A DNA stretch of 64,000 nt from Parafilimonas terrae (lineage in GTDB: Bacteria; Bacteroidota; Bacteroidia; Chitinophagales; Chitinophagaceae). The notes under the pieces are model-generated. The model ran no database searches. It was not told where the DNA came from and saw nothing but the letters and a program-made list of their open reading frames with translations. Shown here piece after piece: positions 52,872-61,253 of the stretch. The DNA is taken from assembly GCF_900115755.1 (NCBI RefSeq), contig NZ_FOXQ01000001.1, forward strand, positions 62,001-126,000, written 5' to 3'. Each line of letters starts with the position of its first letter. The first letter of the stretch is position 1. The translations under genes were made by a program, and so were the position numbers.

Positions 52872-53897
52872 TCATCCCAACGCCGTTTTGCTGCGCGCTA
52901 TTTCTTTCAATAATACTGCTGTTACATTATCTGAATTGATCTGCTCTGCTTCAGCTTTAAAGTTCATCAGTATGCGATGGCGCAAAACAGGCGCGGCCAT
53001 TGCCTGGATATCTTCCATAATAACTGCATAACGGCCCTTTAATAAAGCACGTGATTTAGCCGTTAATATCAAAGCCTGCCCTGCACGCGGACCTGCGCCC
53101 CATCGCACCCACTCTTTTACATAACTTGCCGTTGAATCACCGGGACGCGTTGCCCTTATCAACGTGGCAACATATTGCACCAGGTCTTCGCTTATATGCA
53201 CATCACGAACAAGTTTTTGCAGTTGCTGTATTTCTTCCGCACTTAATACAGCCTGCACGCTGGCTGCACGATTGCCGGTTGTATTGCTTAAAATATCAGT
53301 TTCTTCTTTTGCAGAAGGATAACCAATTTTGATATATAATAAAAACCTGTCGAGCTGCGCTTCAGGCAAAGGATAAGTGCCTGCCTGTTCAATGGGGTTT
53401 TGGGTAGCAAGAATAAAGAAAGGCTTATCTAATTTATAAGTTTGCCCGCCATAAGTTATTTCAAATTCCTGCATGGCTTCAAGCAATGCCGATTGCGTTT
53501 TTGGCGGCGTACGGTTTATTTCATCGGCCAATACAATGTTGGCAAACAAAGGGCCCTTATTGAATTTAAAAAAACGCTTGCCGGTAGTATGGTCTTCTTC
53601 CAAAATTTCTGTACCGAGAATATCAGTGGGCATTAAATCCGGGGTGAATTGTATTCTTCTGAATGATAAATGCAGCGCCTGTGCAATGGTGCGCACCATT
53701 AATGTTTTGGCAAGACCGGGCACACCTTCCAAAAGGCAATGGCCGCCCGCAAAAAGTGTAACCAATATTTCATCAATTACATTCTCCTGGCCAACAATTA
53801 CTTTTTGGATTTCCTGCTTAAGCTGCGCAGTTTTAGCTGTTAATTCCCGCACCGTATTTTCTGTTATTTCCTGCATGTTTATTTGAATGGGGTTCAA
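52872..53897 (-). CDS. MoxR-family AAA+ ATPase
   Basis: 341 residues (Met at 53876 is an alternative start). Walker A lies in EGVPGLAKT (about residue 60), Walker B in VLADEINRTPPKTQ (about residue 123), and sensor-like FILATQNPIEQ, the typical MoxR sequence, near residue 165. The C-terminal lid is helical. MoxR proteins act as chaperone-like ATPases that modify or assemble partner proteins containing VWA/DUF58 domains, in this case the DUF58 and BatA proteins encoded downstream. First gene of the operon. A 225-base spacer with a perfect palindrome separates it from the divergent DUF4159 gene. Confidence 0.93.
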   Translation of the reverse strand: MNPIQINMQEITENTVRELTAKTAQLKQEIQKVIVGQENVIDEILVTLFAGGHCLLEGVPGLAKTLMVRTIAQALHLSFRRIQFTPDLMPTDILGTEILEEDHTTGKRFFKFNKGPLFANIVLADEINRTPPKTQSALLEAMQEFEITYGGQTYKLDKPFFILATQNPIEQAGTYPLPEAQLDRFLLYIKIGYPSAKEETDILSNTTGNRAASVQAVLSAEEIQQLQKLVRDVHISEDLVQYVATLIRATRPGDSTASYVKEWVRWGAGPRAGQALILTAKSRALLKGRYAVIMEDIQAMAAPVLRHRILMNFKAEAEQINSDNVTAVLLKEIARSKTALG

Positions 53898-54081
53898 TTT
53901 ATTGCATAAGTAAAAATAAATTGAACAAAAACATTGTATATCGAAAAAAATTACATGACTGGTTTTTAAGATAGAAGTTGTTTATACTTTTTTAAATTAT
54001 TTAATTGACACGTCGCACAAATGTTTTGCAGGCATATTAATCCATAAATCCTGCAAGCCGGTTGAGGCAACCAAATAAATA

Positions 54082-54105
54082 AAAAAATATGCAAGCATAT
54101 TTTTT
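54082..54105. promoter_or_regulatory. 24-bp perfect palindrome upstream of the DUF4159 gene
   Basis: AAAAAATATGC (54082-54092), AA, GCATATTTTTT (54095-54105). The inverted repeat is 17 bases before the DUF4159 ATG in the divergent spacer to moxR. A regulator site or a leader hairpin; the core TATGCAAGCATA looks operator-like. No certain promoter was found beside it. Confidence 0.45.
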
Positions 54106-54122
54106 GTTTGTATAATTGGGCA

Positions 54123-54749
54123 ATGCATAACGCTACATTCACTTTTGTAAGGCTTCGTTATCGCTCAGGCGACTGGGATACAGACCAGCGTATGCCTGCC
54201 AATATACTCAACTCTTTACTCGAGTACACCACTGTTCTCATTAACATGACGGAAAAGGTAATTGACCTTTCAAGCGATGAAATTTTTCAATATCCTTTTT
54301 GTTATATAAGCGGGCATAAACTGGTGCAGTTTGATAAAAAAGAAGCCGCTAATTTTAAACAGTATGTTGAGAACGGCGGTTTTATTTTTGCAGACGATTG
54401 CAATCACGATATCGACGGTTTGTTTGCAAAATCGTTTGAAGCGCAAATAGCAAGTCTTTTCGGAAAAAATGCGTTGAAAAAAATTCCCAATACCCACGAA
54501 ATTTATCATTCTTTCTTCTCATTTGAAAAAGGGCCTCCCTCAACTTCTTTTGAACTGAATGGCTGGGGCGATGACCTGGTGCATGATTACCTGAAAGCCA
54601 TTGAAATTAATGGCCGCATAGGTTTATTATACAGCAATAAAGATTATGGCTGCGAGTGGGATTACGATTACCGGAACAAACGATTTTTATCAGAAGACAA
54701 TACAAAATTTGGCGTGAACATTATTATGTATGCGATGAATGCGGCATAA
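54123..54749 (+). CDS. DUF4159 domain protein
   Basis: 208 residues from the ATG at 54123 (a TTG extends to 54108). It has the DUF4159 pattern: TFVRLRYRSGDWDTDQRMPANILNSL at the N-terminus, YISGHKL, then GGFIFADDCNHD and, near the end, EWDYDYR. No signal peptide, so cytoplasmic, unlike longer DUF4159 proteins that are fused to BatA and GATase-like parts. Here those parts are encoded as separate genes at 50450 and 46567, and DUF4159 stands alone and divergent. Function unknown. The conserved neighbourhood suggests it works with MoxR and the DUF58 protein. Confidence 0.88.
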   Translation: MHNATFTFVRLRYRSGDWDTDQRMPANILNSLLEYTTVLINMTEKVIDLSSDEIFQYPFCYISGHKLVQFDKKEAANFKQYVENGGFIFADDCNHDIDGLFAKSFEAQIASLFGKNALKKIPNTHEIYHSFFSFEKGPPSTSFELNGWGDDLVHDYLKAIEINGRIGLLYSNKDYGCEWDYDYRNKRFLSEDNTKFGVNIIMYAMNAA

Positions 54750-54871
54750 TAACAAATCAGGTGCTTTCACTGAAGCACCGGGCCGTTATTCATAACCTTA
54801 ATCAAATAACCCATAACTTCTGCAAACATGGAACGATATATGCTTATGCTTTGGATTAATTTAAACAAACT

Positions 54872-55417
54872 ATGAAGCAAAAAAAATATTTAGTCGCGGC
54901 AGGTGCGGCATTGGCGGCGGCCGGCATTGCTTATATAATACTTCGTTCTAAAAAAACACTTCCTTCGGGCTTCAATGCAATAACGGGCTTTAATAAAGAA
55001 AAATATATGGGCAAATGGTATGAGATTGCAAGGCTTGATTATTATTGGGAAAGAGGCCTGTATAATGTTACCGCCGAATATTCCTTAAACAAAAATGGCT
55101 CTGTAAAAGTTGTAAACACCGGTTATGATTTTAAAAGTAATAAAAGAAAAATCTCAACAGGTAAAGCAAAGTTTGTTAGTGATGAAGCCACAGGCCAGTT
55201 AAAAGTTTCATTCTTCGGGCCTTTTTATTCCGGTTATAATATTATTGCCATTGATAAAGCATATAAATATGCGCTGGTGGCAGGGCACAACTTAAATTAT
55301 TTATGGCTGCTTTCAAGGGAAAAAACAATGCCTGAAAATATCACCAGCGAATATTTGTTCATTGCACAAACTGCCGGCTTCCCGATTGAAGACCTGGTTT
55401 GGACAAGGCAAAGCTGA
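54872..55417 (+). CDS. blc: lipocalin, Blc type
   Basis: 181 residues. A hydrophobic helix at about 5-25 (YLVAAGAALAAAGIAYIIL) without a lipobox Cys, then the Blc-type lipocalin: MGKWYEIARLDYYWERGL (the conserved GxWYExAR), two further strands ending YNIIAIDKAYKYALVAG, and the terminal LWLLSRE. Blc proteins bind and transport lipids or lysophospholipids at the outer membrane and are produced under stress. Most are lipoproteins; this one would be a signal-anchored or cleaved protein. Stands alone between DUF4159 and a secreted protein gene. Confidence 0.88.
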   Translation: MKQKKYLVAAGAALAAAGIAYIILRSKKTLPSGFNAITGFNKEKYMGKWYEIARLDYYWERGLYNVTAEYSLNKNGSVKVVNTGYDFKSNKRKISTGKAKFVSDEATGQLKVSFFGPFYSGYNIIAIDKAYKYALVAGHNLNYLWLLSREKTMPENITSEYLFIAQTAGFPIEDLVWTRQS

Positions 55418-55561
55418 CCAATTACTGCCATTCGGGAAAAAACGGAGCACAGTTCATACCCCGGAAATAACAATTCATCATAAATTTATTTTCTAATTGA
55501 ATAGTATTTATTTCTTTTACCCTTTAATAAAAAACATCTAAAAACCATTAAAACAACCAAA

Positions 55562-56143
55562 ATGAAAAAACTGTTAGCACTTGCAGCCATTGCATTGTTT
55601 GCTTTTTCAGGTAACCTTAAAGCACAAAAAATTAAAGTATTGGAAGGAAGCATTGATGCTGTTAAAACCGAATCAAGCCTCAATTTAGAATATACTTACG
55701 ATAACATGAGCGTAGGCAAATTTGACAAAGAAGAAGATTATATAGCCAAGAAAAAAGAAGACTACAATAACAAAGAAGCAGGCAGGGGCGATACCTGGGC
55801 CAAAGCCTGGGTGGATGACAGGAAAAACCGCTTTGAACCAAAATTTGAAGAGCTTTTTACTGAGTACAGTGATAAATCAAATAGCAAAAAAGCTAAATAC
55901 ACTTTAATCTTTAAAACCGTTTTTACAGAGCCGGGATATAACGTTGGCGTAATGCGCAAAAACGCCCAGATTAATGCTATTGTATTAATTGTGGAAACAG
56001 CAAATCCTGCCAACGTAATTGCAAAAATTTCTGTTGATAAAGCTTTGGGCAGAACTTTTGGCGGTTATGATTTTGACACAGGCGGAAGGATTGCAGAAGC
56101 CTATGCTGATGCAGGCAAAGCCCTTGGTAAATATTTAAAATAA
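55562..56143 (+). CDS. secreted protein of unknown function
   Basis: 193 residues with a standard signal peptide (MKKLLALAAIALFAFSG, cleavage after LKAQ at about residue 22). The mature protein has a Lys/Asp/Glu-rich region (YIAKKKEDYNNKEAGRGDTW) and a C-terminal GRTFGGYDFDTGGRIAEAYADAGKALGKYLK. No catalytic motif or known family is recognised; the pattern resembles small conserved periplasmic proteins of Bacteroidota. Followed closely by a clear terminator, so it is the end of its transcript. Confidence 0.75.
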   Translation: MKKLLALAAIALFAFSGNLKAQKIKVLEGSIDAVKTESSLNLEYTYDNMSVGKFDKEEDYIAKKKEDYNNKEAGRGDTWAKAWVDDRKNRFEPKFEELFTEYSDKSNSKKAKYTLIFKTVFTEPGYNVGVMRKNAQINAIVLIVETANPANVIAKISVDKALGRTFGGYDFDTGGRIAEAYADAGKALGKYLK

Positions 56144-56167
56144 TAAGGCCTTTATACAATAATTGCG

Positions 56168-56189
56168 AAGCCACTTTCATAAGTGGCTT
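56168..56189 (+). terminator. Rho-independent terminator
   Basis: AAGCCACTT (56168-56176) pairs with AAGTGGCTT (56181-56189), a perfect 9-bp stem with loop TCAT, followed by TGTTG. It is 25 bases after the stop of the secreted protein gene. Confidence 0.75.
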
Positions 56190-56317
56190 TGTTGTATAAA
56201 CAGGTTCCGCTTTATCGCGATAATGCTTTCATTCACCTATTTTTTTAGATAATTAACCGACTGGTTGTTTTCCTTTTTTATGACAACAAATAGCTTGCAG
56301 CCATAAAATTTATAACT

Positions 56318-56407
56318 ATGAATTCACTTATTTTCGTTCGTGTATTATGGTGCTGCATAGCTTTTGGATGGCTGCTGGTTTCACTGGGTGCAAAAAGAAA
56401 ATATTAG
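56318..56407 (+). CDS. possible 29-residue membrane peptide
   Basis: An ATG at 56318 opens 29 codons to TAG at 56407. The predicted product starts MNSLIFVRVLWCC, has a hydrophobic stretch of about 20 residues containing FGWLLVSLG, and ends in the basic AKRKY, the design of a single-pass small membrane protein. It lies between a terminator and the Crp/Fnr gene. No homologue is recognised and no clear promoter was found, so it may be chance. Confidence 0.35.
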   Translation: MNSLIFVRVLWCCIAFGWLLVSLGAKRKY

Positions 56408-56490
56408 CAGGCAGCTAATTGGCTGGTTGAACAGCATGCAGCATTACCCATTACCATCCGCCAATCAACTTATATTTACAGCATTACAGC

Positions 56491-57066
56491 ATGCATCAGG
56501 AACTTCAGCAACATATTAACCACTTCATCACTATCAGCAGCGAAGAACTTAATGAAGTACTGCAATATTTCAGGCCTTTACAACTCAAAAAGAAACAAAA
56601 CCTTTTAACTGAAGGAAGCATCTGCAAACACAATTATTTTACAGCTAAAGGCTGCCTCCGCCTTTTCTTTATTAATGAAAAAGGCATTGAACAAACCACG
56701 CAGTTTGCCATAGAAAACTGGTGGCTGGCCGATTATACTTCTTTTGAAAAACAGCAGCCGTCATCATATAATATACAGGCTGTTGAAAAAAGCGATGTGC
56801 TGGCCTTAAGTTATACCGGCCAGGAAAAATTACTGCAGCAGCATCCTGTTATGGAAAGATATTTCCGGCTTATGCATCAACGCGCCCATGCTGCAGCACA
56901 GTTCAGGATAAAAAGTTTATACAGTCTTTCAAGAGAAGAATTATATAATATTTTCAGCAGCGCTCATCCCGAATTCGTGCAACGCATCCCGCAATATTTA
57001 TTAGCGTCTTTTCTTGGCTTCACGCCAGAATATTTAAGCGAAATAAGACGCAAAACAATTTCTTAG
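56491..57066 (+). CDS. Crp/Fnr-family transcriptional regulator
   Basis: 191 residues: an N-terminal cyclic-nucleotide-binding-like domain (residues about 15-115, with FRPLQLKKKQNLLTEGS) and a C-terminal helix-turn-helix near residues 160-188 (IPQYLLASFLGFTPEYLSEIRR). It lacks the four Cys of FNR, so it does not sense oxygen through a cluster. This compact type is common in Bacteroidota. It precedes the AhpD-like gene by about 90 bases, and may control it or be unlinked; a separate promoter for the AhpD-like gene is visible. Confidence 0.9.
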   Translation: MHQELQQHINHFITISSEELNEVLQYFRPLQLKKKQNLLTEGSICKHNYFTAKGCLRLFFINEKGIEQTTQFAIENWWLADYTSFEKQQPSSYNIQAVEKSDVLALSYTGQEKLLQQHPVMERYFRLMHQRAHAAAQFRIKSLYSLSREELYNIFSSAHPEFVQRIPQYLLASFLGFTPEYLSEIRRKTIS

Positions 57067-57106
57067 AAATAAGTATGTGAACAATTTCTTAAACCAGTTT
57101 AAGCAA

Positions 57107-57133
57107 TTGCCATTACCGGCTTTTATAGCTTTG
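57107..57133 (+). promoter_or_regulatory. promoter of the AhpD-like gene
   Basis: TTG (57107-57109), 16 bases, TAGCTTTG (57126-57133), an exact TAnnTTTG with a slightly short spacer. It lies within the 5' extension of the following frame, and 21 bases before the ATG at 57155, which supports that ATG as the real start. Confidence 0.55.
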
Positions 57134-57154
57134 CCTCAACAAAAAATAAATATC

Positions 57155-57595
57155 ATGGAACAAAGATTAAACATTGCAACAATTTATCCGGAAGCATATA
57201 AAGGCATGTATGCATTATCTGCGGCTTTGAATAAAACTGCATTAACACCTATACAAAAAGAGTTAATTAAAATACGATCATCACAAATAAACCATTGCGC
57301 ATTTTGTTTGAATATGCATACAAAAGATGCATTGAAATATGGCGAAACGCAGCAGCGTATTTTCCTGCTGGATGCATGGCGTGAAACAGATTTATTTACA
57401 CCTGAAGAAAAGGCCATGCTGGCATTAACGGAAGAAGTAACGCTCATAAGCCAGCATGGTGTTTCAGATGCTGTTTATAAAGAAGCGCAGCAATATTTCA
57501 GTGATGAACAAATAGCGCATATTATAATGGCGGTTGTAATAATCAATGCATGGAACCGCATCAGTGTAAGCACATTGGTGCCAATTGCTGATTAA
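57155..57595 (+). CDS. carboxymuconolactone decarboxylase / AhpD-like protein
   Basis: 146 residues from the ATG at 57155; an upstream GTG (57077) is rejected because the promoter lies between. The AhpD-type redox site is intact: Cys48-x-x-Cys51 in NHCAFCLNMHTKDAL with His55. The helical fold of the CMD family is expected. It would act as a thiol-dependent peroxidase-like or disulfide reductant enzyme in oxidative stress. Neighbour of a Crp/Fnr regulator. The substrate is unknown. Confidence 0.88.
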   Translation: MEQRLNIATIYPEAYKGMYALSAALNKTALTPIQKELIKIRSSQINHCAFCLNMHTKDALKYGETQQRIFLLDAWRETDLFTPEEKAMLALTEEVTLISQHGVSDAVYKEAQQYFSDEQIAHIIMAVVIINAWNRISVSTLVPIAD

Positions 57596-57623
57596 AAAAC
57601 AATTATTGAAAATAAAATAGAAA

Positions 57624-57699
57624 AACATTGAATATTGAGTAAGATTGTCGCTTATTTTATATATCAAAAAGAAAGTTGAAACACTCAATATTCAATGTT
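57624..57699. repeat. 17-bp inverted repeat of the CAATATTCAAT family
   Basis: AACATTGAATATTGAGT (57624-57640) and ACTCAATATTCAATGTT (57683-57699) are perfectly complementary, with 42 bases between them. The word ACTCAATATTCAAT followed by CAATAATCAA also occurs at 4841. It lies just downstream of the AhpD-like gene. Confidence 0.6.
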
Positions 57700-57763
57700 C
57701 AATAATCAAAGACCAAATACAAATGCGAAGGCAATTAAAAAAAAAATATAGTATTGAGCAATA

Positions 57764-57830
57764 TCATTTTTTTCTTGACTTTCTCATGTTACATTCTTTG
57801 CATAAAGGCAAAAAAAGTAACATAACTTAG
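57764..57830. repeat. palindromic dispersed repeat with FFLDFL reading frame, copy B
   Basis: The second copy of the 46450-46516 repeat. Arms ATGTTAC (57786-57792) and GTAACAT (57817-57823) form the base of the hairpin with further weaker pairing inside. The plus-strand reading frame contains FFLDFLMLHSL and ends at a TAG at 57828-57830. The spacer 57596-57918 shows nothing else except the inverted repeat at 57624-57699. Confidence 0.55.
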
Positions 57831-57918
57831 TTGGAAAACAATTAGGTTAATTTCTTTATAATTTACATTTTTTCTTTCTCCATTCTCGTCTATATTCGCC
57901 GCCCTTAAAAGTTTTGTG

Positions 57919-60165
57919 ATGAAAGAATTCAGTCAACAGATAGCAGCCACATTAAACGTAAAGCCCGGGCAAGTTGAAGCCGTATTAAGTTTATTTGAAG
58001 AAGGCGCAACCATACCGTTTATTGCACGGTACAGGAAAGATAAAACCGGCGGATTGGATGAAGTGCAGATTCAAAAGATACAGGACGAAGCCAAAGCCTT
58101 AAAAGAATTTACCGAGCGCAAAACATTCATAGAAAAAACCATCACCGAACAGGGCAAGATGACGGATGCCCTTCAGGATAAACTTAATAAAGCAACAACG
58201 CTGGCTGAACTGGAAGACATTTACCTTCCTTATAAACCAAAGCGTAAAACAAAAGCGCAAACCGCAAGGGAGAATGGGCTTGAACCGCTGTCTCAGCTTA
58301 TACTTGAACAGAAAGAAAATGATCTTGCCGCAGAAGCAGCAAAATATATTAATGATAATGTGAAAGACGCTGATGCAGCCTTGCAGGGCGCAAGGGATAT
58401 TATAGCCGAAACAATTAATGAAGACGATAAAGTGCGTGCTAAAATGCGCAAACTGTTTGAAGATACAGCAACGCTGCAAAGCAAGGTTTTGGAAGATAAG
58501 AAAACAGAAGCGGCGAAGTATAAAGACTATTTCGATTTTAGCGAGCCAATTCACAAAGTTCCATCACATAGAATACTCGCTGTGTTGCGCGGTTTTCTCG
58601 AAGGCTTTTTAAGAATGAGCATCACACCTGATGAAGAGAAAGCTTTATACTTAATAGAAGATTTGTATATAAAGAATAGTTTAAACAGTTCTGTTGAGCA
58701 GGTGAAAAAAGCCATCAAAGATGCATACCGCCGTTTATTGCAGCCAAGCCTTGAATCAGAGTTTCGCACCGCATTAAAAACAAAGGCTGATGAAGAAGCC
58801 ATTAATGTGTTTGCAGAAAACCTGCGGCAGTTATTGTTAAGCGCACCGCTTGGCAGTAAAAGAATACTGGCGATTGATCCCGGTTACCGCACAGGCTGTA
58901 AAGTAGTTTGCCTGGATGAAAAAGGAACATTATTGCATAACGATCTTATTTATGTGCATGAGCCTAACCGTTTAAATGACAGCAGTAATAAAATAAGGTC
59001 GCTGGTTGAAAAATATAACATACAGGTATTTGCTATTGGCGATGGCACCGCCGGCCGCGAAACAGAACAATTCATTAAGCAACTCAATTTAAACCTTCCA
59101 ATATTTTTAGTGAATGAAGATGGCGCTTCTGTTTATTCCGCCAGCGAAACAGCGCGTGAGGAATTTCCGGATTATGATGTAACTGTTCGTGGCGCTGTGA
59201 GCATTGGAAGAAGGTTAATGGATCCGCTGGCAGAGCTGGTAAAGATCGATCCCAAAAGCATTGGCGTTGGCCAGTACCAGCACGATGTAAACCAGTTTCG
59301 TTTAAAAGAAAAACTTGATGCCACTGTTGTAAGTTGTGTAAATACTGTTGGCGTAAACCTTAATACGGCTTCCAAACATTTGCTGGGTTATGTAAGCGGC
59401 ATTGGCGGTTCACTTGCGGAAAATATTGTTCAATACAGAAACGAAATCGGGCGTTTTAATAACCGCAACGAATTATTAAAAGTACCGCGCCTTGGCAGCA
59501 AAGCATTTGAACAATGTGCTGGTTTTTTGAAAGTGCAAAACGGCAGCAACCCGCTTGATGCAAGCACGGTGCATCCCGAAGCGTATAAAATTGTTGAACA
59601 CATTGCATCAGATTTAAAAGTGGATGTGCAGTCGCTTATAGGTAATGAGGCTTTGCTTAAACATATTCAGCCTAAAAAATATGCTACGGAAGAAATTGGC
59701 GAGCTAACTATTCAGGATATTTTAAAAGAACTTAATAAACCCGGCCTCGATCCGCGCAGTGAACTGGAACAATTTGAATTTGCACAGATTTATAAAATTG
59801 AAGATGTGCATACAGGAATGGTAGTACCAGGTGTTGTAACTAATCTTACGCGCTTCGGCGCATTTGTGGATATTGGCGTAAAGCAGGATGGCCTTGTGCA
59901 TGTGAGCGAGATAGCGCATAAATATATCAGCGACCCTGCTGAGATTTTAAAGCTCAACGATAAGGTAATGGTGAAAGTGCTGGAAGTGGATATTCCACGC
60001 AGCCGTATTGCACTCTCCATCAAACAAACGCAGGAAGCACCGCCAAGGCCGCAGCGCCCGCATCAAAATAGCAACCGCTCACAGCATAACCGCAGGCAGG
60101 AAGATCTTTCTTCAATGAATGTAAACGATGCATTGGCTGCATTGAAAAAGAAATTTGGGAAATAG
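57919..60165 (+). CDS. tex: Tex-family RNA-binding transcription accessory protein
   Basis: 748 residues from the ATG at 57919. Order: an N-terminal helical Tex domain (residues about 1-190), the YqgF-like RNase H fold with RILAIDPGYRTGCKVVCLDEKG near residue 316, helix-hairpin-helix domains (VGVNLNTASKHLLGYVSGIG), and an S1 RNA-binding domain near residues 635-700 (VVPGVVTNLTRFGAFVDIG). The short C-terminal tail is rich in Pro, Arg and Gln. Tex contributes to transcription and RNA handling in many bacteria. The length is typical. It ends in a convergent arrangement with an alpha/beta hydrolase gene. Confidence 0.95.
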   Translation: MKEFSQQIAATLNVKPGQVEAVLSLFEEGATIPFIARYRKDKTGGLDEVQIQKIQDEAKALKEFTERKTFIEKTITEQGKMTDALQDKLNKATTLAELEDIYLPYKPKRKTKAQTARENGLEPLSQLILEQKENDLAAEAAKYINDNVKDADAALQGARDIIAETINEDDKVRAKMRKLFEDTATLQSKVLEDKKTEAAKYKDYFDFSEPIHKVPSHRILAVLRGFLEGFLRMSITPDEEKALYLIEDLYIKNSLNSSVEQVKKAIKDAYRRLLQPSLESEFRTALKTKADEEAINVFAENLRQLLLSAPLGSKRILAIDPGYRTGCKVVCLDEKGTLLHNDLIYVHEPNRLNDSSNKIRSLVEKYNIQVFAIGDGTAGRETEQFIKQLNLNLPIFLVNEDGASVYSASETAREEFPDYDVTVRGAVSIGRRLMDPLAELVKIDPKSIGVGQYQHDVNQFRLKEKLDATVVSCVNTVGVNLNTASKHLLGYVSGIGGSLAENIVQYRNEIGRFNNRNELLKVPRLGSKAFEQCAGFLKVQNGSNPLDASTVHPEAYKIVEHIASDLKVDVQSLIGNEALLKHIQPKKYATEEIGELTIQDILKELNKPGLDPRSELEQFEFAQIYKIEDVHTGMVVPGVVTNLTRFGAFVDIGVKQDGLVHVSEIAHKYISDPAEILKLNDKVMVKVLEVDIPRSRIALSIKQTQEAPPRPQRPHQNSNRSQHNRRQEDLSSMNVNDALAALKKKFGK

Positions 60166-60194
60166 GAACGGGCAAAAATTATCCCGTACTGATG

Positions 60195-61067
60195 TTACTT
60201 TAAAAAATTATTTAGGTAGCTCAAAATTGTTGCTGTCTGCATCATCAGGCTCACATGGCTTTGCGCAGGAACAATAGCCAATTGCGATTTTGGCATTGGC
60301 TGAAAATCAGCAGCAATGCTACCGCCCAATAATTTATAGGTCTTCGCCAATTCAATTTTATCCATGCCATCATTGTCTCCTGCAATGATTAATACCGGTG
60401 CAGCAATTTTCGCAATATTAGAATCACCCAGGTCAAACGGCGTCTTTGCAAAGGCAATCATCTGCTCTATGAAATTTGCCCACTTTGTTGTATCAGGCGC
60501 CACTGCATCGTATGCGGTTTTCATAGGAGTATTCAAAAAGAATTCAGGCTTCCATGTTTTAAATGCATCGTTTATTTCAGGCAGCCAGCCGCTGCTTTTA
60601 TAAACAGAAGAAATGATCACTAATTTTCTTAACCGCTCAGGATTTTGTATGGCAAATGCATAAGCTATAGAACCACCCATGCTATATCCTACCAGGTCAG
60701 CGCTGTCAATTTTCAGGTAATCCATTACGCCCTTCACATCACTTGCCAAAGCAGTATGAGATAATGGCGTTTCTGAATACTGTGTATGTCCATGTCCCTG
60801 CAATTCAATGGCAATTACCTTCCGGGTTTTTGACAGTTCAGGAATTAATTCGCCCCAGTTCCCGTTAATTGTCATAAAAGCGCCATGCAGTAAAACGATG
60901 GGCCTGCCTTCCCCATATATTTCATAATAAACTTTGATGCCATTAACAGGTGCATAGCCGCTGCCGGAAGGCTTGATTTGTTGCCCGTTTGACCGAAATG
61001 CTGTAAACAGAACTGTAATCAGCAATATTGATTTAAGGAGGTTATTTGTTTTGTATAAATTTTTCAT
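60195..61067 (-). CDS. secreted alpha/beta hydrolase
   Basis: 290 residues with a signal sequence (hydrophobic stretch LLKSILLITVLFTAFRSNGQQ, cleavage near residue 30). Hydrolase motifs: HGAFMTINGNWGE at the oxyanion position, nucleophile Ser in VGYSMGGSIA, Asp in AGDNDGMD and His in PAQSHVSLM. Upstream is TAGTTTTG (61103-61096, minus strand), a possible -7 box, but a -33 element is missing. Substrate not predictable; fold and triad are clear. Confidence 0.87.
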   Translation of the reverse strand: MKNLYKTNNLLKSILLITVLFTAFRSNGQQIKPSGSGYAPVNGIKVYYEIYGEGRPIVLLHGAFMTINGNWGELIPELSKTRKVIAIELQGHGHTQYSETPLSHTALASDVKGVMDYLKIDSADLVGYSMGGSIAYAFAIQNPERLRKLVIISSVYKSSGWLPEINDAFKTWKPEFFLNTPMKTAYDAVAPDTTKWANFIEQMIAFAKTPFDLGDSNIAKIAAPVLIIAGDNDGMDKIELAKTYKLLGGSIAADFQPMPKSQLAIVPAQSHVSLMMQTATILSYLNNFLK

Positions 61068-61253
61068 AATGCTTGTTTGAATTTTATTGATAAGGCAAAA
61101 CTAAAATTCACTCCGGGATTCGATACGGTGTAACAGCGACAACTTAGGGCATGAATTACGCCAAAAAGGCTTGCCGCACACCCGCCGGCCGGTTATTCAA
61201 CCTATATAAATTCTTAAATGCAAGCGCCATAATTTGTTGTATTATTACACGTC

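Noticed and set aside
57077-57154. GTG-initiated N-terminal extension of the AhpD-like protein
   Set aside because: A TAnnTTTG promoter lies inside it, and the extra residues do not belong to the AhpD fold.
58099-58554. 151-residue minus-strand frame inside tex
   Set aside because: Cys/Phe-rich antisense reading of a conserved gene, no start signal or homology pattern.
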